Assembly: GCA_902576375.1 (NCBI GenBank)
Contig: CACGUZ010000001.1
Span: 473,791 to 537,790 of the forward strand
Direction: 5' to 3'
DNA from: an uncultured Pelagibacteraceae bacterium
GTDB lineage: Bacteria; Pseudomonadota; Alphaproteobacteria; Pelagibacterales; Pelagibacteraceae
Length of the DNA stretch: 64,000 nucleotides
This document shows positions 7,783 through 17,334 of this stretch, piece by piece (within the stretch, counting starts at the first letter, position 1; each line of letters starts with the position of its first letter). Under the pieces are notes generated by a model. The model searched no databases. It worked only from the letters and a program-made list of their open reading frames with translations, and was not told the origin of the DNA. A program made the position numbers and the translations under genes.

Positions 7783-8861
7783 TTAAGAATTTTTTTGTAT
7801 TGCTCTAAAGTTTTGTCCCATTGAAATTTTGAAACGTGCTCTTTAGCATTTTTTCCAAGATCAATATATTTTTTATGTTCAATCATTGAATTTAATGAGG
7901 AATAAATATCATCTAGATTGTTACCATCACAAATTAATCCTGTTTTATCATGATCTATAGCATCTGATGCACCACCATCTTTTCCTCCAAGTGAGGGAAT
8001 TCCATATTGTGCTGCTTCCACATATGCTATTCCAAAACCTTCTACGGAGGTTTTATGAATTATAGATGGCATTACAAAAATATTTGATTTTGCCACTAAA
8101 GCATTTTTTAAATCAATGCTTATGTCTTTAAAGAACATTACTTGTGAAGTTAGATCTAATTCCTCAACTAATTTTTTTATATTTTCCTCCTCATCACCAT
8201 AGCCAATACAAATATAAACAATATCAGGATATAATTGTTTTAAATTTCTCAGTGCCATAATTATTTTTTCATGATTTTTTCTTTTATCAAATCTAGAAAC
8301 AGTAATAAGCCTTGGTGTTTTTATTTTTAATAGACTTTCAACTTTCTCAAGAGATTTTTTATTTAATTCTTGAACTGGATCAGCTCCAGGATTTATAACT
8401 ACAACTTTATCTTGGTCTACACCATTATTTATGGCTAAATTTTTTGTATACTCAGAATTTGCAATTACTTTTTCAACATTATTAAGAATTTTTAAAACTC
8501 TTTTATTCAATGAGCTGCCTACGGGATGATTGATCTCTTTACCATGAATTAAACAATACTTTTTTTTATCAGTTTTTATTAATTCTAAACTTTTCCAGTG
8601 ATCAGCAATGATACCCTCAACTTTATTTTCTTTTAAAAATTCATTAATCAATTGAGCTTTTCTAATTTTTCTTAGAAATTTTATTCCACCAACTCTTTCG
8701 ATTGAAAAACTTGCTTGCTCATCAAAATCTTTGTGATTTTCATGATAATCTGCAAAGACTTTAATCATGAAATTTTTTGACATTTCACGAGACAAACCCC
8801 ACATCAAACTTTGCATTCCACCTAATTCTGGTGGGAATGATCTTGTTACAATAAGATACAT
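7779..8861 (-). CDS. glycosyltransferase family 4
   Basis: A 360-residue GT-B retaining glycosyltransferase. It opens with RSFPPELGGMQSLMWGLS (acceptor domain) and carries the donor-domain motifs TVSRFDKRKNHEKIIMAL, YICIGYGDEEENIKKLVEEL and EGFGIAYVEAAQYGIPSLGG (the E-x7-E element). It overlaps the downstream end of the redoxin gene by 1 nt and probably shares its transcript. The acceptor and sugar cannot be read from sequence; a surface glycan or glycolipid is likely given the GT9 and DUF6165 neighbours. Confidence 0.87.
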   Translation of the reverse strand: MYLIVTRSFPPELGGMQSLMWGLSREMSKNFMIKVFADYHENHKDFDEQASFSIERVGGIKFLRKIRKAQLINEFLKENKVEGIIADHWKSLELIKTDKKKYCLIHGKEINHPVGSSLNKRVLKILNNVEKVIANSEYTKNLAINNGVDQDKVVVINPGADPVQELNKKSLEKVESLLKIKTPRLITVSRFDKRKNHEKIIMALRNLKQLYPDIVYICIGYGDEEENIKKLVEELDLTSQVMFFKDISIDLKNALVAKSNIFVMPSIIHKTSVEGFGIAYVEAAQYGIPSLGGKDGGASDAIDHDKTGLICDGNNLDDIYSSLNSMIEHKKYIDLGKNAKEHVSKFQWDKTLEQYKKILN

Positions 8862-9415
8862 TAATTAGTTTTCCACTTAATACCACATCCAGCACTAGGA
8901 ATTTGTTTCTCAGGTCCTTTATTTGTTTCAGCAATTTGTGTCATAGCTTTTAAAAGATCACTGTCTCCATCTCTAACTGGAATTAATTTTTTGAGTTCTC
9001 TTACTCTTCCTCTGTATTGAAGTTCTAAATCTTTATTATAACCAAAAAAATCTGGAGTACATACTGCATCATAAGTTTTTGCAATTTCTTGAGTTTCATC
9101 AACTAAATAGGGAAAACCAAATTGGTTTTCTTTTGAAAATTTAATCATGTTTTCATATGAGTCTTCAGGATAATTTTCTGCATCATTAGCGCAAATAGCT
9201 ACAGAGTTAATACCGATATCTTTTAATTTTTTACAATCTTCAACAATGTCTTTTGTTACTGCTTTAACATATGGACAATGATTGCAGATAAACATAACTA
9301 ATGTTCCTTTTTCACCTTTCACATCTGCTAAGGAAACAATTTTACCCTCTGTTGATTTAAGCTTAAAGTCATGAGCTTTTTGACCAAAATCACATATTGG
9401 AGTTTGTATAGGCAT
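8861..9415 (-). CDS. thioredoxin-fold redoxin (AhpC/TSA-like)
   Basis: A 184-residue protein of the AhpC/TSA-redoxin superfamily. The active-site loop reads TLVMFICNHCPYVKAV, giving a CxxC pair (CNHC), and the C-terminus PSAGCGIKWK is characteristic of a widespread thioredoxin-family subgroup. No signal peptide is visible, so it is probably cytoplasmic. It may act as a thiol peroxidase or disulfide reductase. It is first in a leftward pair with the GT4 gene and starts 20 nt from the divergent gamma-carbonic anhydrase-like gene. Confidence 0.82.
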   Translation of the reverse strand: MPIQTPICDFGQKAHDFKLKSTEGKIVSLADVKGEKGTLVMFICNHCPYVKAVTKDIVEDCKKLKDIGINSVAICANDAENYPEDSYENMIKFSKENQFGFPYLVDETQEIAKTYDAVCTPDFFGYNKDLELQYRGRVRELKKLIPVRDGDSDLLKAMTQIAETNKGPEKQIPSAGCGIKWKTN

Positions 9416-9435
9416 AATGTAATAATATATAAATT

Positions 9436-9948
9436 ATGTTTTACGATTTAAAAGATAAAAAACCAAAAAACTCTGGCGAAAATTGGGTAGCACCAAATGC
9501 AACTATAATAGGCGATGTTACCTTAGAAAAAAATTCTAGTATTTGGTTTAATGCAACTTTAAGAGGCGACTTAGAAAATATTCATATTGGTGAGGGTTCC
9601 AACATTCAAGATGGGAGTGTTTTGCACACAGACCCTGGTTATCCATTAAAAGTTGGAAAGAATGTTACTGTTGGACATATGGTTATGCTTCATGGCTGTA
9701 CGATAGGAGACAATAGTTTAATTGGAATTGGAGCAGTAATTTTAAATAATGCTAAGATTGGTAAAAACTGTTTAGTTGGAGCAAAAGCATTAATTACAGA
9801 AAATAAAGAAATTCCAGATAACTCTTTAGTGATTGGTTCACCTGGAAAAGTTGTAAGAGAAATTACTGAGGAAGAAAAAAAAGCAATCATTGAGAATACA
9901 AAACACTATCAAGACAATTGGAAAAGATATTCTAAATCTGTCTTTTAA
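9436..9948 (+). CDS. gamma-carbonic anhydrase-like hexapeptide-repeat protein
   Basis: A 170-residue left-handed beta-helix protein of the YrdA/PaaY/CaiE group. Hexapeptide repeats run from about residue 15 to 135. The zinc-binding His set of gamma-carbonic anhydrases is present in SVLHTDPG and [12 protein letters not shown] short C-terminal helix ([15 protein letters not shown]) completes the fold. Many members are catalytically weak, so true carbonic anhydrase activity is uncertain. It overlaps the leftward flavin-oxidoreductase gene by 4 nt tail to tail. Confidence 0.88.
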   Translation: MFYDLKDKKPKNSGENWVAPNATIIGDVTLEKNSSIWFNATLRGDLENIHIGEGSNIQDGSVLHTDPGYPLKVGKNVTVGHMVMLHGCTIGDNSLIGIGAVILNNAKIGKNCLVGAKALITENKEIPDNSLVIGSPGKVVREITEEEKKAIIENTKHYQDNWKRYSKSVF

Positions 9949-10544
9949 GGAACTAACCAACTATTCTTATTTGTATCTAAATCAAACTTAGCTCTTCGAT
10001 GTCCTTTTGCTGCAAGGTAAAGCCATTCAATAGATTTAATTTTACATTTAATCACAGTAAAGTTTTTATAACCTTCCTCACTTTGTTCCATTGTATAATC
10101 AAAATCTTCTAATTTAGATATCATTCCTGATGTTGGATTATTCGATGTAGTTCCTGGAGGACTATCAGTTAAATAACAGCGCCTGCTTATATGTTGAGTT
10201 TTTTTCCAAGATTCCTCTGTCGTAGTATTTTGATTATTAATTTCACATTCTACTTTAACTCTCAACTGTATCTTTTCCTCTTTATCGTAGAAAACTAAAG
10301 AAGCATTCTTATTTTTTTTAAGAATATCCACCTTTGGAGATCTTAAATCAGTGTGAAATTGTAATACATTATTTTCTCTATCCGATTTACGTAAAACAAC
10401 AATTCTGCCATCAACTTCATTTTGATGAGCACAAATAAAAACAGGAATTCTAAATGGTGAGCCTCTATTGGTTACGGCATCATTTAACATAGACCAATAC
10501 TTATTTTGAATTTCTGCAAAATCTTCGTAGTATGCTGGCTGCAT
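9945..10544 (-). CDS. pyridoxamine 5'-phosphate oxidase-like FMN-binding protein
   Basis: A 199-residue split-barrel flavoprotein. The segment [33 protein letters not shown] is the FMN-binding strand pair seen in PNPOx-like and Alr4036-type proteins. It lacks the full C-terminal PdxH signature, so I do not call it PdxH. It lies 3 nt downstream of the 3-hydroxyisobutyrate dehydrogenase-like gene on the same strand, so both are probably cotranscribed. The substrate is unknown. Confidence 0.75.
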   Translation of the reverse strand: MQPAYYEDFAEIQNKYWSMLNDAVTNRGSPFRIPVFICAHQNEVDGRIVVLRKSDRENNVLQFHTDLRSPKVDILKKNKNASLVFYDKEEKIQLRVKVECEINNQNTTTEESWKKTQHISRRCYLTDSPPGTTSNNPTSGMISKLEDFDYTMEQSEEGYKNFTVIKCKIKSIEWLYLAAKGHRRAKFDLDTNKNSWLVP

Positions 10545-10547
10545 ACT

Positions 10548-11417
10548 TTACTTTCTAAATCTTTTTATTAAGCTTGAAGTATCCCAGCGATTGCCACCCA
10601 TTCCTTGTACTTCACCATAATATTTATCAACAAGTTCAGTGACAGGTAATAATGAGCCATTATTTTTGGCTTCTTCCATTGCAATTTTTAAATCTTTTCT
10701 CATCCAATCTACTGCAAAACCAAAATCAAACTTATCATCTATCATTGTTTTATATCTATTCTCCATTTGCCAAGATTGAGCTGCACCTTTTGAAATAACT
10801 TCAATTACATCTTCCATGTTCAATCCAGCTTTCATTCCAAAATTTATGGCTTCGGATAAACCTTGAACTAAACCTGCAATACAAATTTGATTAACCATTT
10901 TTGCAAGCTGACCATTTCCAGGACCACCAAGTAATTTCATTTTTTTGCTGTAACAATCAATTTTATCTTTTGCTTTTTCAAAGTCAGCTTCATCTCCACC
11001 GATCATTACTGTCAGTGCTCCGTTTTCTGCACCAGCTTGTCCACCGGATACAGGAGCATCTAATGCACCAAATCCATTTTTTTTTGCATAAGCATGAATC
11101 TCTCTTGCAATAGTTGCAGAAGCAGTTGTATTATCAATATAAACTGCACCTTTTTTAATTGTTTTAAACGCACCGTTATCTCCAAAGGTTACTTCTCTTA
11201 AATCATTATCATTTCCAACACATGTAAATATGTATTCAGCATCTTTTGCTGCCTCAGCTGGAGTATCTGCCATTTTACCTTTGTATTCTTTAATCCATTT
11301 CTCAGCTTTGGATTTTGTTCTGTTAAAAACAGTTACATTGTGTCCACCTTTTGATATATAACCAGCCATTGGATAACCCATTACACCAAGACCTATGAAA
11401 GCAACATTACAACTCAT
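10548..11417 (-). CDS. 3-hydroxyisobutyrate dehydrogenase-family beta-hydroxyacid dehydrogenase
   Basis: A 289-residue NAD(P)-dependent dehydrogenase. The Rossmann start is VAFIGLGVMGYPMAGYIS. The substrate loop is DAPVSGGQAGAENGALTVMIGG and the catalytic Lys motif is GNGQLAKMVNQI. These are the three diagnostic motifs of the HIBADH/GarR/GLYR family. The acid it oxidises (3-hydroxyisobutyrate, tartronate semialdehyde or similar) is not determined by the sequence. It starts 11 nt from the divergent MFS transporter gene. Confidence 0.87.
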   Translation of the reverse strand: MSCNVAFIGLGVMGYPMAGYISKGGHNVTVFNRTKSKAEKWIKEYKGKMADTPAEAAKDAEYIFTCVGNDNDLREVTFGDNGAFKTIKKGAVYIDNTTASATIAREIHAYAKKNGFGALDAPVSGGQAGAENGALTVMIGGDEADFEKAKDKIDCYSKKMKLLGGPGNGQLAKMVNQICIAGLVQGLSEAINFGMKAGLNMEDVIEVISKGAAQSWQMENRYKTMIDDKFDFGFAVDWMRKDLKIAMEEAKNNGSLLPVTELVDKYYGEVQGMGGNRWDTSSLIKRFRK

Positions 11418-11428
11418 AATTTTTTTAT

Positions 11429-12634
11429 ATGTTTAAAAGTTTAAGTTTAAAAGTAATTATATTTGGTTTCATATTTACATTTTTTTCTAGTTTTGGACAG
11501 AGTTTTTTTCTTGGTCTTTTTAATTCTAGCATAAGAGATACATTATCTATCAGCCAGGGACAATTTGGAACAATTTATGCATCTGCAACGTTGTTGAGTA
11601 GCTTTTTATTAATTTGGGTTGGAAAAAAAATAGACGATATAAATATTTTTAAATTTGCATTTTTTGTAACATTACTTTTATCTTTTTCATGTTTTTTCTT
11701 TTCAAAAATTTCTTCAGTAATTTTTTTATTTATTGCAATTTTTCTTATGAGATTTTCAGGTCAAGGTATGATGTCTCACACTGCAACGACAACTATTTCT
11801 AGATATTTCACTAAATCTAGAGGAAAAGCATTAAGTACTAGCTGGTTCGGTCTTTCTACTGCTGAATTTATGTTGCCTGTTTTAATTGTATATTTACTTA
11901 CCATTACTTCTTGGCAAAATTTATGGATATATATATCAATATTAGTATTAATATTTCTTCCAATTATATCTTTTATTTTAGTAAAAAATTTAAACTTTGA
12001 GTCTAGAGAAGAAACAGACCAACAAGAATTCAATCAGAAAATAAAACAATGGAAAAGAATTGAAGTTCTTAAAGACTATAGATTTTATATCGTTTGTTTG
12101 AATATGTTAGCTATGCCTTGGATTGCAACAGGTGTATTTGTTTATCAATCTTTTATTACAGAGTCTAAAGGGTGGGGCGCTTATGTAATTGCCCAATCAT
12201 TTATGGTTTATTCAGTTTTATCAGTAATAACTTTGTTAGTTGCAGGTTTTTTGATCGATAAATTTACTAGCAGAAAATTACTTATTTTTATGAATATCCC
12301 CTTGTTAGTCTCAACAATAGTTTTAATGTATTTCGATATTCAATTTTCAGCTTTCTTATTTCTGGGTTTAATTGGAATATCAAATGGACTTGCAAACGTA
12401 TTAGGTTCCTCAACATGGGCTGAAATTTATGGTGTTAGATACATTGGTTCAATAAAAGCTCTAACTACAGCATTAATGGTTTTCTCAACGGCATTTGGTA
12501 CGGCATTATTTGGTCTTTTGATTGATACAGGATTTTCAATAGAACAGGTTGCTTTAGTATCATTTATTTATATTGCTTTAGCTGCTGTCTTGTTATTTTT
12601 TGTAAGAAATAAGCTAAATCCTCAGTATTTATAA
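11429..12634 (+). CDS. major facilitator superfamily transporter
   Basis: A 401-residue, strongly hydrophobic protein with the general layout of two six-helix halves and a charged central loop near residues 190-212 (ESREETDQQEFNQKIKQWKR). WVGKKIDDINIFKF after the second segment matches the MFS loop 2-3 motif position. The substrate is unknown; monocarboxylate-type carriers are one possibility given the divergent hydroxyacid dehydrogenase. It is a single gene, followed by rpoZ after 43 nt. Confidence 0.82.
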   Translation: MFKSLSLKVIIFGFIFTFFSSFGQSFFLGLFNSSIRDTLSISQGQFGTIYASATLLSSFLLIWVGKKIDDINIFKFAFFVTLLLSFSCFFFSKISSVIFLFIAIFLMRFSGQGMMSHTATTTISRYFTKSRGKALSTSWFGLSTAEFMLPVLIVYLLTITSWQNLWIYISILVLIFLPIISFILVKNLNFESREETDQQEFNQKIKQWKRIEVLKDYRFYIVCLNMLAMPWIATGVFVYQSFITESKGWGAYVIAQSFMVYSVLSVITLLVAGFLIDKFTSRKLLIFMNIPLLVSTIVLMYFDIQFSAFLFLGLIGISNGLANVLGSSTWAEIYGVRYIGSIKALTTALMVFSTAFGTALFGLLIDTGFSIEQVALVSFIYIALAAVLLFFVRNKLNPQYL

Positions 12635-12677
12635 AATTCTCCTTGATTTTTTAAAGTTCACTGTATAGATACTTCGC

Positions 12678-13211
12678 ATGGCTCGAGTAACAGTAGAAGA
12701 TTGCATCGATAAAGTAGAAAGTCCTTATGAATTAGTGTTAGTTGCTAAAGAAAGAGCGACTCAACTTAATACAGGAATAGAACCAACTTTAGATAGAGAT
12801 AACGACAAAAATACAGTTATTGCTCTAAGAGAAATTGCAGAAGAAAATATTAAAGTAAATGAGCTAACTGATAGTGCAGTTTACAAATTAAGAAAGCATG
12901 TAGAACAAGTTGATGACGGTGCAGAAGATGATGAAGATGTAGGTGACGATTTTGAGAGTTTATATAAGGGTGAAATTTCAAAGAGTGGTACACCTATTCT
13001 TCCGTCTAAAAGAGCAAGAAAAACTCCAGAGAAAATTCAAGTTTCAAATGAGGACTTAGCAGAGCTGTCTCAAACAGCTAAACCAGACATTGATTCTGCA
13101 GCTACCGATGAAAAAGGCGATGAACAAGGAGATGTCTCATTGGATGAAGTAACTGAAACAGAAAATCAAGCTACTGAGCAAGACACTTCAAACGAAACTG
13201 AGAACAATTAA
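12678..13211 (+). CDS. rpoZ: RNA polymerase omega subunit with long acidic tail
   Basis: Residues 1 to about 65 match omega: [27 protein letters not shown] and then the helix around [12 protein letters not shown]. Omega aids assembly of beta prime into RNA polymerase. At 177 residues it is longer than the roughly 80-130 usual in alphaproteobacteria. The extra C-terminal part (from about residue 75) is low-complexity and rich in Asp, Glu, Ser and Thr, and is probably disordered. It overlaps the convergent CoA-transferase gene by 4 nt. Confidence 0.9.
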   Translation: MARVTVEDCIDKVESPYELVLVAKERATQLNTGIEPTLDRDNDKNTVIALREIAEENIKVNELTDSAVYKLRKHVEQVDDGAEDDEDVGDDFESLYKGEISKSGTPILPSKRARKTPEKIQVSNEDLAELSQTAKPDIDSAATDEKGDEQGDVSLDEVTETENQATEQDTSNETENN

Positions 13212-14350
13212 TTAAATTCTTTTAAAATTTTTTCCCTGTGTTCGTCTAAATCAGGGATATCACCCCTAGTTTTTTCATCTTTATAAGTAGACATTTTAAT
13301 TGGATTACCAGCTAATTTGAAATCTCCAATTTCTTTATGAAATGCTTTTACAATCATGTTTCTTGCATCTACTTGAGGATTTTCCACTGCTTCTTTAATA
13401 TTAAATATTGGACCACATGGAATTTTTTCTTTTTCCATATCTTTAACCCATTCACTGGTCGATCTAGATTCTAATTTTTTTTCAAGAATTATTTTAAGTT
13501 CATCCATATTTTTAGATCTAGATGAATTGTCAGAAAATTTTGGATCTTTGCTCATCTCAGGCATTGCTAAAAGTTCACAAAGTTTTTCGAATAATCTATC
13601 GTTTCCAGCAGCAATAATAATGTAACTATCTTTTGTTTTAAAAGCTTCGAAAGGTGCAATTGATGGATGACGTGAACCCATTGGTTTTGGAATTTCATTT
13701 TTTGCTAAGTAACGAGCTATAGCATTTTCTAAAATTGCTATTTGACAATCTAGCATCGAAACATCTATGTACATTCCCTTACCTGTTTTTTGTCTATCAT
13801 AAAGAGCTGCATTAATTCCAATTGCTGTAAACAAACCAGCTGTGATGTCACCAATTGATGTCCCAACTCTAGTTGGTTCAGAATTAGGTTGTCCAGTTAC
13901 ACTCATTAATCCGCCCATACCTTGTACAACCATATCGTAAGCAGGCAATTCTTTGAGAGGACCGGTTTGACCAAATCCAGAAGCAGATGCATAAATTAAT
14001 TTAGGATATTTTTTATTTATATCTTTCCAACCATAACCCCACTTTTCCAAAGTACCTGGTTTAAAATTTTCAACTAAGACATCTGCTTTAGATAAAATTT
14101 TGTCAAAAATTTTTTTATCATCACTGTTCTTTAAATTCAGTGCAATACTCTCTTTACCTCTATTCAAAGACATAAAATAAGCTGAGTAATCTTTTATGAA
14201 TGGTCCAAATTTTCTTGAGTCATCTCCTATTTCTGGTGCCTCAACTTTAATTACTCTAGCACCAAGATCTGATAGTATCATTGTGCAGTAAGGACCTACT
14301 AATACCCTTGTTAAATCAACTACTAGTAGGTCTTTTAACGGTCCATCCAT
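13208..14350 (-). CDS. class III CoA-transferase (CaiB/BaiF family)
   Basis: This family moves CoA between carboxylic acids. I place the start at ATG 14350 ([22 protein letters not shown]), giving 380 residues, because the upstream extension in the ORF track is not family-like. Diagnostic motifs are [20 protein letters not shown], the catalytic Asp region [16 protein letters not shown] and [19 protein letters not shown]. The acid substrate is unknown; formyl-, oxalate-, succinate- or itaconate-type activities occur in the family. It diverges from the TRAP operon, suggesting but not proving that the imported acid is activated by this enzyme. Confidence 0.87.
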   Translation of the reverse strand: MDGPLKDLLVVDLTRVLVGPYCTMILSDLGARVIKVEAPEIGDDSRKFGPFIKDYSAYFMSLNRGKESIALNLKNSDDKKIFDKILSKADVLVENFKPGTLEKWGYGWKDINKKYPKLIYASASGFGQTGPLKELPAYDMVVQGMGGLMSVTGQPNSEPTRVGTSIGDITAGLFTAIGINAALYDRQKTGKGMYIDVSMLDCQIAILENAIARYLAKNEIPKPMGSRHPSIAPFEAFKTKDSYIIIAAGNDRLFEKLCELLAMPEMSKDPKFSDNSSRSKNMDELKIILEKKLESRSTSEWVKDMEKEKIPCGPIFNIKEAVENPQVDARNMIVKAFHKEIGDFKLAGNPIKMSTYKDEKTRGDIPDLDEHREKILKEFN

Positions 14351-14381
14351 ATAATTATATATATCATGAGTTTTTGTCGAC

Positions 14382-14410
14382 TTGACTCTTATTAATAAGT
14401 TCACTTTAAT
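14382..14410 (+). promoter_or_regulatory. sigma-70-type promoter of the TRAP operon
   Basis: TTGACT (14382-14387), a 17-nt spacer and TTTAAT (14405-14410) form a good housekeeping promoter upstream of dctP. The 5' leader would be about 30 nt, ending in an AGAGGG ribosome-binding site before the ATG. Confidence 0.6.
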
Positions 14411-14445
14411 TCAATTATTAAAAATAACAATAGAGGGAAAAAATA

Positions 14446-15456
14446 ATGTTAAAAAAGATATCTTTATATTTAACTTCATTAGTTTTTGTTTTTACTACTA
14501 TTGGTTCTGCTTATGCAGTTACGCTGAAAGCAAGTCACCAATGGCCTGGTACACCAAGAGCTGATGGATCTTATGACCCACGTCATGAAATGGTTCAAAT
14601 CATTGCTGACGAGGTTAAAAAAGCAAATGTTGGAGTAGATATTAGAATTTACCCAGCTAAATCATTATACAAACCTAAAGAACAGTGGAAACCAATGACA
14701 ACTGGTCAATTAGATATTTCTGCTTTTCCATTAGCATATGCATCTAAATTCCATCCAGAATTTGACGCAACTTTAATGCCTGGAACAGTAAAAAATCATG
14801 ACCACGCATTAAGATTTAATAAAGGTCCAATGATGACTGAAATCAAAAAAATTATTAATGATGCTGGTGTTGTAGTTTTATCTGATGCTTGGTTAGGTGG
14901 TGGTTTTGCTTCTAAAACAAAATGTATTAAAAATCCTAGCGACGCAAAAGGTCAAGTTATGAGAGCTGCTGGAAAAGCATTTAACCAAATGTTAGAAGCA
15001 GCAGGAGCTGGTATACAAAGTATGCCTTCATCTGAAATTTACACAGGTTTACAAACTGGTGTATTAACAGGTGCTAACACAAGTTCAGGAAGTTTTGTAA
15101 GTTACAAAATTTATGAACAAGTTTCATGTGCTACTCCTCCAGGAAAATTTGGTCTATGGTTTATGTATGAGCCAATTTTGATGTCGAAAAAGTCTTTTGA
15201 TGCTTTAAATTCTAAGCAACAAAAAGCTTTAATGAAGGCAGGAAAAGTTGCTGAGAAATACATGACAGCTCAAGTAGAAAACTTAGATAAAAAGTTTGAA
15301 GATGCTTATAAAGCTGCAGGTGTAAAATTAGTATACATGGATGCAAAAGACCATGCTGCATGGGTAGAGATTGCAAAAAAATCCTCTCATAAAGCATTTG
15401 CTGATAAAGTTCCAGGTGGCGATAAGCTGATGGAAATGGCTTTAGCAGTTAAATAA
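14446..15456 (+). CDS. dctP: TRAP transporter periplasmic solute-binding protein
   Basis: A 336-residue DctP-family protein with a signal peptide (SLYLTSLVFVFTTIGSAYA). Mature features include LKASHQWPG at the N-terminus and GQVMRAAGKAFNQMLEAAGA, which holds the Arg that normally salt-bridges a carboxylate ligand. YTGLQTGVLTGANTSSG is the usual hinge-side helix. It is the first gene of dctPQM and is separated from dctQ by a strong terminator-like hairpin, so it is probably made in excess. The ligand is most likely an organic acid, identity unknown. Confidence 0.92.
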   Translation: MLKKISLYLTSLVFVFTTIGSAYAVTLKASHQWPGTPRADGSYDPRHEMVQIIADEVKKANVGVDIRIYPAKSLYKPKEQWKPMTTGQLDISAFPLAYASKFHPEFDATLMPGTVKNHDHALRFNKGPMMTEIKKIINDAGVVVLSDAWLGGGFASKTKCIKNPSDAKGQVMRAAGKAFNQMLEAAGAGIQSMPSSEIYTGLQTGVLTGANTSSGSFVSYKIYEQVSCATPPGKFGLWFMYEPILMSKKSFDALNSKQQKALMKAGKVAEKYMTAQVENLDKKFEDAYKAAGVKLVYMDAKDHAAWVEIAKKSSHKAFADKVPGGDKLMEMALAVK

Positions 15457-15470
15457 AATAATATATAAAG

Positions 15471-15507
15471 AACCCCTATTTATTCTTATTAAATAGGGGT
15501 TTTTTTT
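15471..15507 (+). terminator. intra-operon rho-independent terminator between dctP and dctQ
   Basis: A 12-bp perfect stem, AACCCCTATTTA with TAAATAGGGGTT, encloses a 7-nt loop and is followed by eight T residues. The dctQ ATG comes immediately after the T-tract at 15508. Partial readthrough would give high DctP relative to the membrane subunits. Confidence 0.88.
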
Positions 15508-16002
15508 ATGAAAAAAAAGTATCTTCAATTTTGCGATATAATCGCTAAAGCATGTGGTGCTTTCGCTGTATTAGCATTACTCTTATCCATCTTAGTAATC
15601 GTTGAACTTGTTTTTGAAAGATATTTTTTTCAAAGAGCAATTACATGGCAAACAGAACTTGTAACTATGCTTTTAGTTGCTTCAACTTTTATAGGAAGTG
15701 TATACGTTCTAAGTGAAAAAGCTCATGTGAGCATGGAATGGATTTACGATTTTTTATCTAAAAAAAATATAATTAGACTAAAAATTTTTACATCTTCTAT
15801 TAGTTTATTATTTTTCCTAATTTTATTTTATTTTGGGTTCTTAATGTTTGAGGAGGCATTTACCAAAAATTATTCAACAGGAACTGTGTGGGATCCACCA
15901 CTATGGATACCATATTCATCAATGATGTTAGGGGCTCTATTAATGATATTACAGTATATCGCAGAAATTATAAAATTAACTGATGAAAAGGATTTTAAAT
16001 AA
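15508..16002 (+). CDS. dctQ: TRAP transporter small membrane subunit
   Basis: A 164-residue protein with four hydrophobic segments. The DctQ signature RAITWQTELVTMLLVASTFIGSVYVLSE sits between segments 1 and 2. It pairs with DctM and docks the binding protein. The ATG is flush against the T-tract of the upstream terminator, so translation initiation has no room for a normal ribosome-binding site on a readthrough transcript outside the hairpin arm (AGGGG at 15495-15499 could serve). dctM follows without a gap. Confidence 0.88.
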   Translation: MKKKYLQFCDIIAKACGAFAVLALLLSILVIVELVFERYFFQRAITWQTELVTMLLVASTFIGSVYVLSEKAHVSMEWIYDFLSKKNIIRLKIFTSSISLLFFLILFYFGFLMFEEAFTKNYSTGTVWDPPLWIPYSSMMLGALLMILQYIAEIIKLTDEKDFK

Positions 16003-17334
16003 ATGGATCCACTGATTATAGCATTAATTGTTGCAGTTTTTACTTTATTGGTACTTTTTTCTGGAATTCCAATTGCATTCGGTTTGAGTTTTGTTTCGAT
16101 AGCTCTTTTAGTTACATTTGAAGGTTTTCAAATGCTTGATGTATTTGCTGAAACATTTTTTGCAGGATTAAATTCATTTGTTTTACTTTCTATACCAATG
16201 TTTATTTTAATGGGAATGGCTGTTGCCAACTCTCCTGCTGGAAAAGATTTATATACAGGATTAGATAGATGGCTTTGGAGAGTACCAGGTGGATTGGTAA
16301 TTTCAAATATTGGCGCTTGTTCAATTTTTGCAGCTTTAAGTGGATCTAGTCCTGCAACTTGTGCTGCGATTGGGACAATGGGAATACCTGAAATGAGAAA
16401 AAGAGGTTATTCTGATCAAATCGCAACAGGAACCATTGCAGCAGGTGGAACCTTAGGAGTTTTAATTCCTCCTAGTATTGTTTTAATAGTTTATGGAATT
16501 GCAACGGGTACATCTATTGGAAGATTATTTTTATGTGGTCTTGTACCAGGTTTTATGTTGGCAGGTATGTTTGCGATATGGGCTCTAATACACAGTTATT
16601 TTATTGATAAAGATGCAGCAAAAGCCTTAAGAAATAGAGTAAGACCAACTCTAAAAGAAAAACTTGAAGTTTTACCGAGAATTCTTCCTTTTTTAGCTAT
16701 TATAGCTGGAGTTCTCTATGTACTTTATGGAGGAGTTGCAACACCATCCGAGGCGTCTGGAGTGGGGGCATTCTTAGTTTTTGTATTAATAGCTGTTGTT
16801 TACAAAATTTATCAGCCAAAAAAGATTTGGAACATTGTTAAAGTTTCTATGAAAGAAAGTGTGATGATAATGTTCATTATCGCTGCCTCATATCTTTTTG
16901 CGTTCACTCTTTCACAATTGTATGTAACTCAGTCATTAGCGCAAAGCATGGTCGAATTAAGCTCTAACAAATGGGTTGTGTTCATTTTAATAAACATATT
17001 TCTTTTAATAGCTGGTTTCTTTTTACCACCAGTTGCAGTTATTGTAATGACTTCAGCTATATTACTGCCAGTTATTACTACTTTAGGTTTTGACCCATAT
17101 TGGTTTGCAATAGTATTTACAATCAATATGGAGATTGGCTTAATTACACCACCAGTTGGATTAAATCTTTATATTATAAAAGGAATTACCCCAGATGTTA
17201 GTTTGTCAGAAATATTAAAAGGATCTATACCGTTTATGATAATTATGGCTTTAGCTATAGTAATTTTATGTATTTTTCCTGAGATTGTTACATGGTTACC
17301 TGATAAAATAATGGGTAAAGACCTTGGATTCTAA
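16003..17334 (+). CDS. dctM: TRAP transporter large membrane subunit
   Basis: A 443-residue permease of the DctM/IT superfamily. Landmarks include SIPMFILMGMAVANSPAGKDLY, AALSGSSPATCAAIGTMGIPEM (sodium and substrate region) and PPVGLNLYIIKGI in the C-terminal half. It imports the DctP-bound solute using the sodium gradient. It begins directly after dctQ, and its last 11 nt overlap the likely TTG start of dusA. Confidence 0.92.
   Translation: MDPLIIALIVAVFTLLVLFSGIPIAFGLSFVSIALLVTFEGFQMLDVFAETFFAGLNSFVLLSIPMFILMGMAVANSPAGKDLYTGLDRWLWRVPGGLVISNIGACSIFAALSGSSPATCAAIGTMGIPEMRKRGYSDQIATGTIAAGGTLGVLIPPSIVLIVYGIATGTSIGRLFLCGLVPGFMLAGMFAIWALIHSYFIDKDAAKALRNRVRPTLKEKLEVLPRILPFLAIIAGVLYVLYGGVATPSEASGVGAFLVFVLIAVVYKIYQPKKIWNIVKVSMKESVMIMFIIAASYLFAFTLSQLYVTQSLAQSMVELSSNKWVVFILINIFLLIAGFFLPPVAVIVMTSAILLPVITTLGFDPYWFAIVFTINMEIGLITPPVGLNLYIIKGITPDVSLSEILKGSIPFMIIMALAIVILCIFPEIVTWLPDKIMGKDLGF

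Noticed and set aside
14351-14404. N-terminal extension of the CoA-transferase ORF
   Set aside because: It covers the TRAP operon promoter region and is not family-like; ATG 14350 gives the usual start.
14382-14564. 60-residue ORF overlapping the dctP start
   Set aside because: It is a shadow frame across the promoter and the dctP signal peptide.
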